22,468 nt of DNA from JANQIO01 sp038746745 (lineage in GTDB: Bacteria > Pseudomonadota > Gammaproteobacteria > Pseudomonadales > Halieaceae). The translations under genes and the position numbers were made by a program. Numbering within the stretch: position 1 is the stretch's first letter; the number at the start of each line of letters is the position of its first letter. Positions 1 through 6,975 of this stretch are shown here, one piece after another. Below the pieces are notes generated by a model. That model saw nothing but the letters and a program-made list of their open reading frames with translations, did not search any database and was not told the DNA's origin. The stretch spans positions 1 to 22,468 of the forward strand of contig JBCDKJ010000056.1 of assembly GCA_038746745.1 (NCBI GenBank). The letters are read 5' to 3'.

Positions 1-482
1 CCTTCGATTCCGGGAACCGGCGACATACCTCATTCAGCTCCGTGTTTGTGGCGCCGGAAATTGATGACAGCGTCGAGATTGAAATCGACCCATCGGACGT
101 CCGCACCGATACTTACCGAGCATCAGGAGCGGGCGGACAGCATGTCAACAAAACCGATTCCGCGGTGCGGCTGACCCATGAACCGTCAGGCATTGTGGTC
201 CAGTGCCAGAGCGAGCGCTCGCAGCATCAGAATCGAGACAAGGCGTGGAAGATGCTGCGTGCTCGTCTCTATGAGCAGGAGATGCTGAAGCGTCGCGAAG
301 CGGCGCAGGCGGTGGAAGATACCAAGTCGGACATCGGTTGGGGCAGCCAGATCCGCTCTTACGTACTGGACGATCAGCGGGTCAAAGATCTGCGCACGAA
401 CGTTGAGACCTCCAATACTCAAGCGGTGCTGGATGGCGCTATCGACCCGTTCATAGAGGCCTCCCTGAAGAAAGGGCTGTAG
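1..482 (+). CDS. prfB: Peptide chain release factor 2 (RF2), 3' part only
   Basis: RF2 recognises UGA and UAA stop codons on the ribosome and triggers hydrolysis of peptidyl-tRNA. The coding frame is open from base 3, so the gene begins left of the window; only about the C-terminal 159 residues are present. The first visible residues, FDSGNRRHTSFSSVFVAPE, are typical RF2 sequence just before the catalytic loop. The universally conserved GGQ motif sits in SGAGGQHVNKTDSAVR, encoded at about 126-170, and is followed by the SERSQHQNRDKAW helix. The stop is TAG at 480-482. The 5' part, where most bacteria carry the autoregulatory +1 frameshift site, is outside the window. lysS starts 50 bp downstream on the same strand; the prfB-lysS pairing is also known in Escherichia coli, so co-transcription is likely. 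Confidence 0.97.
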   Translation, partial: FDSGNRRHTSFSSVFVAPEIDDSVEIEIDPSDVRTDTYRASGAGGQHVNKTDSAVRLTHEPSGIVVQCQSERSQHQNRDKAWKMLRARLYEQEMLKRREAAQAVEDTKSDIGWGSQIRSYVLDDQRVKDLRTNVETSNTQAVLDGAIDPFIEASLKKGL

Positions 483-532
483 CGTGACACAACCGACGAC
501 CACGCGTTTACCGTGGTTCATGAGAGAGCACC

Positions 533-2023
533 ATGACTGAAACCAATGCCGCGGAACAGGCCGACGAGAACAAGCTGATTGCAGAGCGTAGAGCCAAGCT
601 CGACGCCTTGCGGGAGCAGGGCGTCGCCTTTCCCAACGACTTCCGGCGCAGCGCCATGGCTGCTGACCTGCAGCAGCGTTTTGCCGACGCAGATAAGGAA
701 TCCCTCGAGCAGGAGAGTCAGCAGTTTGCCGTCTGTGGCAGGTTAATTCGCAACCGCGGTGCTTTCCTGTTGATTCAGGATGATGGCGGTGAGATTCAAC
801 TCTACGTCAATCGCAAGGCGCTTTCGGAGGCCACTCTGGACGCGATCAAAGCCTGGGATCTGGGAGACATTGTCGCCGCTCGCGGCCCGCTGCACAGGTC
901 GGGCAAGGGCGATTTGTACATCAATATGGAAGAGGCGCGCTTGCTGACAAAAGCGCTGCGGCCGCTGCCCGACAAGTATCACGGCCTGGCGGATCAGGAG
1001 CAGCGTTACCGGCGTCGCTATGTTGATTTGATCGTCAACGAGGATTCTCGAGCGGTGTTTCGTCAGCGCTCGCGCATAGTCGACAGTATCCGGCGCTTTA
1101 TGACGTCCCGCGACTTCATGGAAGTGGAGACGCCCATGATGCAGACCATTCCAGGAGGGGCGTCAGCGAGGCCATTTGTCACCCATCACAACGCCCTGGA
1201 TCTCGACATGTATCTGCGGGTGGCACCGGAGCTTTATCTCAAGCGTCTCACCGTAGGCGGTTTTGAGCGAGTGTTCGAGATTAACCGCAACTTTCGCAAT
1301 GAGGGTCTTTCCACGCGGCATAATCCTGAATTCACGATGCTCGAATACTATTGGGCTTACGCGGACTATCGGGACGCGATGGACCTCACCGAGGCGCTAT
1401 TGCGCGGTGTTGCCGACGAAGTGCTGGGCACAACACTGGTGCAGTACCAGGGCACAGAATATGACCTGGCTCAATCCTTCGCCAGGATGAGCGTGTTTGA
1501 GTCGGTGCTCCATTTTAATCGGGACATTACGGCTGAGCAGCTTTCGGATGAGGCGGAGGCTCGAAGTATTGCCGAAGGCCTCGGTATTTCGCTCAAGGCG
1601 AGCTGGGGGCTGGGCAAGGTTCAGCTAGAGATCTTTGAAAAAACCGTGGAACATCGACTGGAACAGCCCACCTTCATTACCCAGTATCCTGCTGAGGTGT
1701 CGCCGCTGGCGCGCCGCAACGACGACAATCCCTTTGTGACCGACCGTTTTGAGTTTTTTGTCGCGGGCCGAGAGCTGGCAAACGGTTTCTCGGAACTCAA
1801 TGACCCTGAAGATCAGGCAGAGCGGTTCCGCGCTCAGGTGGCTGAAAAAGATGCCGGTGACCTGGAGGCCATGCACTATGACGAGGATTACATCACGGCG
1901 CTGGAGTATGGCCTGCCGCCGACGGTAGGGGAGGGAATTGGCATTGATAGACTGGTCATGTTCCTGACCGACAGCCCGTCAATACGTGACGTCCTGCTAT
2001 TCCCGCACATGCGGCCTGAGTGA
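533..2023 (+). CDS. lysS: Lysyl-tRNA synthetase, class II
   Basis: This cytoplasmic enzyme charges tRNA-Lys with lysine using ATP. The 496-residue product has the usual length for a bacterial class II LysRS. The N-terminal anticodon-binding OB fold is at about residues 60-150 (FAVCGRLIRNRGAFLLIQDD). The catalytic core follows: motif 1 region around RSRIVDSIRRFMTSRDFMEVE, motif 2 FRNEGLSTRHNPEFTMLE and motif 3 GEGIGIDRLVMFLTD near the C-terminus. The ATG at 533 lies about 7 bases after a purine-rich GAGAGAG stretch (520-526). It lies 50 bp after prfB with no terminator between, so it probably shares the prfB transcript. The product ends shortly after motif 3 (LLFPHMRPE), as expected for the family, and nothing suggests damage. 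Confidence 0.98.
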   Translation: MTETNAAEQADENKLIAERRAKLDALREQGVAFPNDFRRSAMAADLQQRFADADKESLEQESQQFAVCGRLIRNRGAFLLIQDDGGEIQLYVNRKALSEATLDAIKAWDLGDIVAARGPLHRSGKGDLYINMEEARLLTKALRPLPDKYHGLADQEQRYRRRYVDLIVNEDSRAVFRQRSRIVDSIRRFMTSRDFMEVETPMMQTIPGGASARPFVTHHNALDLDMYLRVAPELYLKRLTVGGFERVFEINRNFRNEGLSTRHNPEFTMLEYYWAYADYRDAMDLTEALLRGVADEVLGTTLVQYQGTEYDLAQSFARMSVFESVLHFNRDITAEQLSDEAEARSIAEGLGISLKASWGLGKVQLEIFEKTVEHRLEQPTFITQYPAEVSPLARRNDDNPFVTDRFEFFVAGRELANGFSELNDPEDQAERFRAQVAEKDAGDLEAMHYDEDYITALEYGLPPTVGEGIGIDRLVMFLTDSPSIRDVLLFPHMRPE

Positions 2024-2049
2024 CAGGCTGAGGAATCGCGGGCTATTAT
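2020..2049 (+). promoter_or_regulatory. Candidate sigma-70 promoter for the lipoprotein gene
   Basis: GTGACA at 2020-2025 differs from the -35 consensus at one base. An 18-bp spacer separates it from TATTAT at 2044-2049, which differs from the -10 consensus at one base. The -35 box overlaps the lysS stop codon. Transcription would start about seven bases after the -10 box, almost exactly at the ATG at 2056, giving a leaderless or nearly leaderless mRNA. Assigned by eye only. Confidence 0.4.
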
Positions 2050-2055
2050 CCCAGC

Positions 2056-2658
2056 ATGAATGTTGACTTGCGTGAACGCGTACCTCTGGGCGTAGTGCTC
2101 TCGGCACTGGCAGCCCTGATGTTGAGCGCCTGCAGTAGCCAGCCGGCCGCAACCAGCAGCAGCGAAGCTGCGGAACTCCCAGAGTTAAATCTGAACTTGC
2201 CCGGCGACTGTGCCTGCGAAACGGCGCAGGAAACTCGCACCTTTCTGGAAAAAGGCGTGGATGCGCTGAACGACGGCGCTTACCTTGAATCGCTGAAGTA
2301 CTTTCAGAGCTATCAGCGCATTGAAAATACAGCGCTGGCAAATATTGAGGCAGGCATCGCTATTGCTTATCTCAGCACGCTACCTGACAGTCCTATCTAC
2401 GATCGACCGGAGGCGTACAAATCCTATCTGGCACTGCGCCAGAAAATCGAAGCCGGTGCGGACCTACATGAGCCGGTGCGAATCATGCAATATGCACTGG
2501 AATCCTTCCTCGACAACTACAACCAGCTTGAGCGCCTCAAGCGCAGCAACGGCAGTTTGCGGGCTGAGCTGGAGAAACGTGAAGAGGCGATTACGCGGCT
2601 TCGTGATCTGACTTTAGGTCGTGATGCGCCTGAACCGGCAACACCACGCGAAAACTAG
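2056..2658 (+). CDS. QseG/YfhG-like outer-membrane lipoprotein with TPR-like helices
   Basis: The 200-residue product has a lipoprotein signal: basic N-terminus (R6, R8), hydrophobic stretch at 11-22, and lipobox LSAC with the lipidated Cys at 26. No Asp follows the Cys, so outer-membrane sorting is expected. A Ser/Ala/Glu-rich linker precedes a helical region at about 65-150 that reads like tetratricopeptide units (EKGVDALNDGAYLESLKYFQSYQ). A coiled coil at about 155-190 (LKRSNGSLRAELEKREEAITRLRDLTLG) follows. This layout resembles YfhG/QseG-type lipoproteins, which are known as partners of a sensor kinase. Here the convergently encoded neighbour is a histidine kinase, but it is not of obvious QseE type, so a partnership is only a guess. 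There is no convincing Shine-Dalgarno before the ATG. The last 68 bp overlap the 3' end of the opposing kinase gene. Confidence 0.75.
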   Translation: MNVDLRERVPLGVVLSALAALMLSACSSQPAATSSSEAAELPELNLNLPGDCACETAQETRTFLEKGVDALNDGAYLESLKYFQSYQRIENTALANIEAGIAIAYLSTLPDSPIYDRPEAYKSYLALRQKIEAGADLHEPVRIMQYALESFLDNYNQLERLKRSNGSLRAELEKREEAITRLRDLTLGRDAPEPATPREN

Positions 2659-4138
2659 TCCCAACTTCGGGTTCGCTCTCAACCGTAATCGTCCCGCCCA
2701 TCATTTCACAGTAGTCCTTGCAAATGGCAAGGCCCAGTCCGGTGCCGCCGTAGTTGCGACTGGTGGATTTGTCCGCCTGTACAAAGGCATCGAATACCTT
2801 TGTCTGCTGTGCCGCTGTCATGCCAATGCCGGTATCGTCGACCGAAAACAGCACCAGGGGATCGGCGCCTTCCAGTGGTTCTGCGCGCACAGTGATCTCG
2901 CCATTTTCAGTGAACTTACAGGCATTGCTAAGTAGATTAACAAATACCTGACGGAACTTTACCGCGTCGTTAAAAAACATGGGCAACTTGTCAGCGACGT
3001 CCATCTTCAGTCGATTATTGTTGCGCGCAAGCAGCGGCTCGATGGTCTGACAGGCCTGCTCAAGCAGTTCTCCGGCACTGAAGTTTTCAGGATACAACTC
3101 AATCTTGCCGGTCTCGATCTTGGACAGGTCCAGAATGTCGTTGATCAATGCCAGTAGCTGTTTGCCGGACATAATAATTTTGCCCAGATCATTGCGAAAC
3201 TGTTCGCGATCAATGGTGCTATCTCCCAATTCATCGTGCAGCATTTCGCTATAGCCGATGATTGCGTTCAGCGGTGTGCGCAGTTCATGACTGACGTTGG
3301 CGAGGAAACTGCTCTTTGCCTCATTGGCTCGGTCTGCATTCTCCTTGGCCCGGCGCACGTCCTCGACCGCCGTTCGCAGCTTGCCCGTCATGTGGTTAAA
3401 CGCCTTGGCAAGCTCACCAATTTCTCCCGCATCTTCAATCCCGTCGATCCGGTAGTCCAGGTCCCCCGCACCGATGCGCAGAGTGCCCGTCTTAAGTCGG
3501 CTGAAAGAGCGGTTGGTGTAGCGAATCAGAAAGACGCCGAGAATGCCGGACAAGAACACCGAGGCGAGAAAGCTGATAGCGGTAATTCGGTCTGTGAGGG
3601 CAATGGTCTGGTCGATAATGGTTGCCTGCTGATCGGAAATAAAGCTCTGCCGCTCTTCCAGTATCATCAACCGCTCCCGCACATCATCGTAGAGCGTGGG
3701 CGCATCGGCCTCCGCATAGGCGGGCTGCCAGCCAGGATCGTTGTAGTTACCGTAAAAGGCTTCCCAGACCGGCAGCAATTGTTGCGTTGCCGTCCACAGT
3801 TCGTCGTACTGGGGACGCGTCACGTCATGGGTTGTGGCGCCCAGCTGCATTATTGCGTCAGTAATGTTGCCGAGGTTATCAATGGCACGATCACGGTCTT
3901 CATCGCTGAGTCGATCTGGCGTGGTTTCCCGCAGCGCAGCGAGTACTCGTACTTGGGTGCGCTGCTCGTCCAGTTCTACGCCGAGACCGGTTGCCAACTG
4001 CTGCGCCGACACCGACTCGCGGTAATCATTCATGCTTTCAGTTCGAGCAAAGCTGCCCCAGAAGTGCGTGCCTACGTTGAGAGAAAAAATCAGCAGGATG
4101 GCCAGCAGTGACAGGGTAAGTCGGCGACTCAGGCTCAT
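2591..4138 (-). CDS. Membrane-bound HAMP-domain sensor histidine kinase
   Basis: This inner-membrane kinase would autophosphorylate on a His and pass phosphate to receiver domains. The 515 residues contain TM1 at about 8-24, a periplasmic helical sensor region at about 30-185, TM2 at about 187-207, and HAMP at about 208-260. The DHp domain follows, with phosphoacceptor H284 in FLANVSHELRTPLNAIIGY. The catalytic ATPase domain has N-box NLLSNACKF (401-409), G1 DTGIG (435-439) and G2 GGTGLGL (464-470). All key residues are present, so it should be active. It is the last gene of a three-gene operon; its ATG overlaps the TGA of the upstream response regulator (4135-4138). It has no receiver domain of its own, so the receivers encoded upstream are its likely targets. 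The signal sensed is unknown. Its 3' end overlaps the convergent lipoprotein gene. Confidence 0.95.
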   Translation of the reverse strand: MSLSRRLTLSLLAILLIFSLNVGTHFWGSFARTESMNDYRESVSAQQLATGLGVELDEQRTQVRVLAALRETTPDRLSDEDRDRAIDNLGNITDAIMQLGATTHDVTRPQYDELWTATQQLLPVWEAFYGNYNDPGWQPAYAEADAPTLYDDVRERLMILEERQSFISDQQATIIDQTIALTDRITAISFLASVFLSGILGVFLIRYTNRSFSRLKTGTLRIGAGDLDYRIDGIEDAGEIGELAKAFNHMTGKLRTAVEDVRRAKENADRANEAKSSFLANVSHELRTPLNAIIGYSEMLHDELGDSTIDREQFRNDLGKIIMSGKQLLALINDILDLSKIETGKIELYPENFSAGELLEQACQTIEPLLARNNNRLKMDVADKLPMFFNDAVKFRQVFVNLLSNACKFTENGEITVRAEPLEGADPLVLFSVDDTGIGMTAAQQTKVFDAFVQADKSTSRNYGGTGLGLAICKDYCEMMGGTITVESEPEVGTSFRVVLPVQAHHDLKSDHEAA

Positions 4139-4509
4139 GACTTGCTCGCCATCAGGCTGTCGATCTTGCGCAACAGTTCCGGGAAGTCTATGGGCTTGGT
4201 GGCGTAGTCGTCACAGCCAGCCTCCATGGCGCGCTGCCGGTCTTCACCCATCGCGTGGGCCGTCAGCGCAATGATGCGCGCGTCAGCTAGTGCGGGATCG
4301 AGTCGGGCTTCACGACAGGTGGTCCAGCCATCCTTGACCGGTAAATTCATGTCCAGCAGCACCACATCCGGCAACTGGGCGCGCATCTCAACCAGCGCCT
4401 GCTCGCCATCAGGTGCGGCCCTCACGGTATGGCCAGCCCGTAACAGCCTTCGACTCAACATGTCACGGTTGAGTTCGTTGTCCTCTACCAGCAGCACATC
4501 AAGAGGCAT
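4135..4509 (-). CDS. Single-domain response regulator (CheY-like receiver)
   Basis: The product is a stand-alone receiver domain of 124 residues with no output domain. The acidic pocket is E9/D10, the phosphoacceptor is D53 in VVLLDMNLPVKDGW, the switch Thr is T83, and the conserved Lys is K105 in DDYATKPID. The MNLPVKDGW pattern is typical of receivers that serve in phosphorelays with hybrid-type kinases. I chose the ATG at 4509 because the domain begins directly there (MPLDVLLVEDNE). A start at 4560 would add 17 unconserved residues and overlap the cyclase gene by 62 bp; the chosen start overlaps it by 11 bp. The stop overlaps the kinase start as ATGA, implying translational coupling. Inferred role: phosphate shuttle or sink between the kinase and the cyclase protein, or a protein-protein switch. 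Confidence 0.93.
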   Translation of the reverse strand: MPLDVLLVEDNELNRDMLSRRLLRAGHTVRAAPDGEQALVEMRAQLPDVVLLDMNLPVKDGWTTCREARLDPALADARIIALTAHAMGEDRQRAMEAGCDDYATKPIDFPELLRKIDSLMASKS

Positions 4510-6142
4510 GGCTTTGCGTCTTATCGCGATCAAGGATTTGATGCATGGTGACGGGATCATTAATGCCCTTCACCTGAACTTCCAGAGAGTCGCCCATCTC
4601 AACCGGCAGTGCGAGGTTTTCCAGGGTGCTGTCCGAGATCAGAATGTCACCGCCTGCGGTTTGTGACTCGATGCGTGCGGTCAGGTTGACATGGTGGCCG
4701 ACAACACCGTACTTACTGCGCTTCTCTGATCCAATGTTGCCAGTAATGACGTCGCCGGTATTCACTCCGATCCCCATACTGATCTCTGGCAGCCCTGCGC
4801 GCCGATTTTCCCGATTGATATCGATCATGGCGCGCTGCATATCCAGCGCGCATTGCACCGCTCGGTCTGCGTCGTCATCGCGCTGCACCGGTGCGCCGAA
4901 AATGGCAAGGATAGCGTCACCGATGAACTCATCGATGGTGCCCTGGTGCCGCAGGATAATATCTGTCATCACGCCCAGATAGTTGTTAAGCATCTTCATC
5001 ACCTGCTCGGGCTGCAGGTGCTCGCAGAGACTGGAGAATTCTCGAATGTCCGACATGAGCATGGTGACCTGACGCAGGTCGCCACCAAGTTTTAGCCCCT
5101 CGGGTTCTTCCAGCAGGTTTTCAACGATCTCATCAGAAACGTAGCGTCCAAAGGTGGTGCGGATAAACCTTTCATTGCGCTCAAGCTTGCGTCTGTACTT
5201 CTCTTCCTTGTCATGCCACCGCTTGCGTTCCAGGCCGGCCTTGATCCGCGCTTGTAGAAGCACGGGGTTAAAGGGTTTGAACAGATAGTCATCTGCCCCC
5301 GCCTCGATGCAATCGAGAATGCCCTCCAGGTCCTGGCGACCGGAAATCACAATGACGGGAATTGAGCGCAGTTGGTCGGACTCTTTCAGTCGTCGCAGCA
5401 CCTCACTGCCGTCCATGCCCGGCATGATTAGATCTAGCAGCACCACGTCGACCTGTCTGTCGGCCAGGCGCGCGAGCGCTTCCATGCCACTGGCCGCGAC
5501 AATGACCTGGTGGCCGGAGCGCTCAAGGTAGCGGGTGAGTAACTCGCGGTTGTCGGCGTTGTCATCCACAGCCAGTATGGTGCCGTGCAGGTCGGTGTGC
5601 AGAGGCGTGGCGGAATGGGTTGCCTGTGAACTGCCATGATCAGATTGGGTGGCAACAGTGACGGCCTTAACGACTCGCTCCAACATATCTGCGGCGGTTG
5701 GGAAGGTCGGCGCCAGGTCTTCTGAGAGCATCTCGGCATAGCCTCGCATGGCTCCAAGAACATTCAGAATATCGTGGCGGCGGGTATCTTCGGGTAGTTC
5801 CCGGTCTGTCAGGAGTTCATCCAGCGCAGCGTTGGCAGCAAACAGACGCTCCATATCCTCGCGCTGTTCCATGGAAAGCTCAGCAGCGATGGCGCCTGCC
5901 GTATCGCGTAGCTCCGCCAGCGTGCGCGTGACGTGGTTAGTAAAGGGCTGTGCCTCGTCTTCTGGTGACAAACCGGCCGTCTCAATTCCGAGAAATCCGA
6001 TTATAGCGGTCGCCCCATAGCAGGAATAGTGCGCCAATATGGGGCTTTGGGTTACACTCGCGCAGTTGCTTGCGTCGCCATGGTAGAGGCACAGGATGCC
6101 TGCACGGCGCGGCGGCGCTGGCGGGGTGTTGATGCCGGGCAT
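4499..6142 (-). CDS. Class III adenylate/guanylate cyclase with pseudo-DHp segment and receiver domain
   Basis: The product (547 residues from the longest reading) would make a cyclic nucleotide under phosphorylation control. Residues 60-140 are helical and contain RHDILNVLGAMRGYAEML, with H123 in an HDxxN pattern like a histidine-kinase phosphoacceptor helix, but no ATPase domain follows. A receiver spans about 188-305 (acidic D193/D194, phosphoacceptor D237 in LLDLIMPGMDG, K289). A coiled linker (305-330) leads to the catalytic domain at about 355-540. Metal-binding aspartates D365 (SDIREFS) and D409 (IDEFIGDAIL) and transition-state N486 and R490 are present, so it should be active. Base-specificity positions appear to be E405 and G479, unlike the usual Lys-Thr/Asp of adenylate cyclases. 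The first ~57 residues look unlike a domain; TTG at 5971 is an alternative start, with TATAAT at 6000-6005 upstream. First gene of the operon, divergent from a Crp-like gene. Confidence 0.93.
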   Translation of the reverse strand: MPGINTPPAPPRRAGILCLYHGDASNCASVTQSPILAHYSCYGATAIIGFLGIETAGLSPEDEAQPFTNHVTRTLAELRDTAGAIAAELSMEQREDMERLFAANAALDELLTDRELPEDTRRHDILNVLGAMRGYAEMLSEDLAPTFPTAADMLERVVKAVTVATQSDHGSSQATHSATPLHTDLHGTILAVDDNADNRELLTRYLERSGHQVIVAASGMEALARLADRQVDVVLLDLIMPGMDGSEVLRRLKESDQLRSIPVIVISGRQDLEGILDCIEAGADDYLFKPFNPVLLQARIKAGLERKRWHDKEEKYRRKLERNERFIRTTFGRYVSDEIVENLLEEPEGLKLGGDLRQVTMLMSDIREFSSLCEHLQPEQVMKMLNNYLGVMTDIILRHQGTIDEFIGDAILAIFGAPVQRDDDADRAVQCALDMQRAMIDINRENRRAGLPEISMGIGVNTGDVITGNIGSEKRSKYGVVGHHVNLTARIESQTAGGDILISDSTLENLALPVEMGDSLEVQVKGINDPVTMHQILDRDKTQSHAS

Positions 6143-6213
6143 GTATGTTGATGCGGGGCTTGTATAAGGAAGGCGCGCAGTGCGGAGAGGATGGGCAAAA
6201 ATCTCAAAACAGA

Positions 6214-6280
6214 CGTGTAGAAGTACGACCTGCGAAGCTTTCCAGATACGAAACTTTCCAGACGTAAAAGGCTCTACACG
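6214..6280. repeat. Intergenic repeats between the cyclase operon and the Crp-like gene
   Basis: A perfect 8-bp inverted repeat has arms CGTGTAGA (6214-6221) and TCTACACG (6273-6280). Between the arms lies a 9-bp direct repeat CTTTCCAGA at 6238-6246 and 6254-6262, a 16-bp period, within similar flanks (GAAGCTTTCCAGATACG and GAAACTTTCCAGACG). The intergenic stretch between divergent signalling genes is only 167 bp if the upstream cyclase start is used. Such spaced repeats are plausible binding sites for a dimeric regulator, possibly the adjacent Crp-like protein, but no canonical TGTGA-N6-TCACA site is visible. Confidence 0.5.
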
Positions 6281-6309
6281 CTAAACAGGGCTGAATAAGG
6301 AATTACGGG

Positions 6310-6960
6310 GTGATACTGCAACAGGTTGAGTTGTTTCAGGGCTTGTCGGCCGATGAACTCGAGGCATTGGCGGCGAGTAGCAGCAGTCGAGCCTTTCCCA
6401 AAAACACCGTCGTTATCCATGAGAATGATCCCGCAGATTCGCTGTTCATCATTGAGAACGGCAGGGTGAAGGTCTACTGCAGTGATAAGAACGGTAAAGA
6501 GTTCATCATGAACACCCAGGGAGAGGGCGACTACTTCGGTGAACTTGCACTATTGGACGACTCTTCCCGCTCTGCCTCGGTGCGAACGGTCGAAAAATCC
6601 AGCTTCTGCATCATCTACAAGGACGACTTTAATCGCGTGCTTGATGAGCACCCTAATATTGCCCGCAAGCTGATTACCAATTTGGCAGCTCGAGTTCGCA
6701 AACTGACCGCGGATGTGAAAAGCCTCGCGCTGCAGGACGTTTACGGCAGGGTAGCCAATGTGCTGATGGACCTGGCTCAGGAGCGGGGTGACGGCAGCAT
6801 GTTTATTCCGGAAAAACTCACTCAGCAGGATATTGCTGACAGGGTCGGTGCGTCTCGGGAAATGGTGGCGAGAATTCTCAAAGACCTGACGATCGGTGAC
6901 TACATCCGCTTCGAAGGTCGCCATATCATTATTAACACCAGGCTTCCCGCCAAGTATTAA
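6310..6960 (+). CDS. Crp/Fnr-family transcriptional regulator with cyclic-nucleotide-binding domain
   Basis: This cytoplasmic DNA-binding protein of 216 residues has an N-terminal cyclic-nucleotide-binding beta roll at about 5-115, a dimerisation helix at about 112-140 and a C-terminal winged helix. The phosphate-binding cassette reads YFGELALLDDSSRSASVR, with E78, R87 and S88 at the positions that contact the cyclic nucleotide in CRP, so ligand binding is likely. No cysteine cluster for an Fe-S centre is present, so it is not an Fnr-type oxygen sensor. The helix-turn-helix is LTQQDIADRVGASREMVARILKDL (170-193). The start is GTG at 6310, with AAGGA at 6297-6301 placed 8 bp upstream. The gene diverges from the cyclase operon, which makes its product the natural candidate receiver of that cyclase's signal; this is an inference from context. 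It ends 15 bp from the convergent xseA gene. Confidence 0.95.
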   Translation: MILQQVELFQGLSADELEALAASSSSRAFPKNTVVIHENDPADSLFIIENGRVKVYCSDKNGKEFIMNTQGEGDYFGELALLDDSSRSASVRTVEKSSFCIIYKDDFNRVLDEHPNIARKLITNLAARVRKLTADVKSLALQDVYGRVANVLMDLAQERGDGSMFIPEKLTQQDIADRVGASREMVARILKDLTIGDYIRFEGRHIIINTRLPAKY

Positions 6961-6975
6961 TTGCAGACCTGGCGA

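Noticed and set aside
3236..4111. Plus-strand open frame of 291 codons
   Set aside because: It is antisense to the histidine kinase gene, whose domains are unambiguous, and its product matches no known fold.
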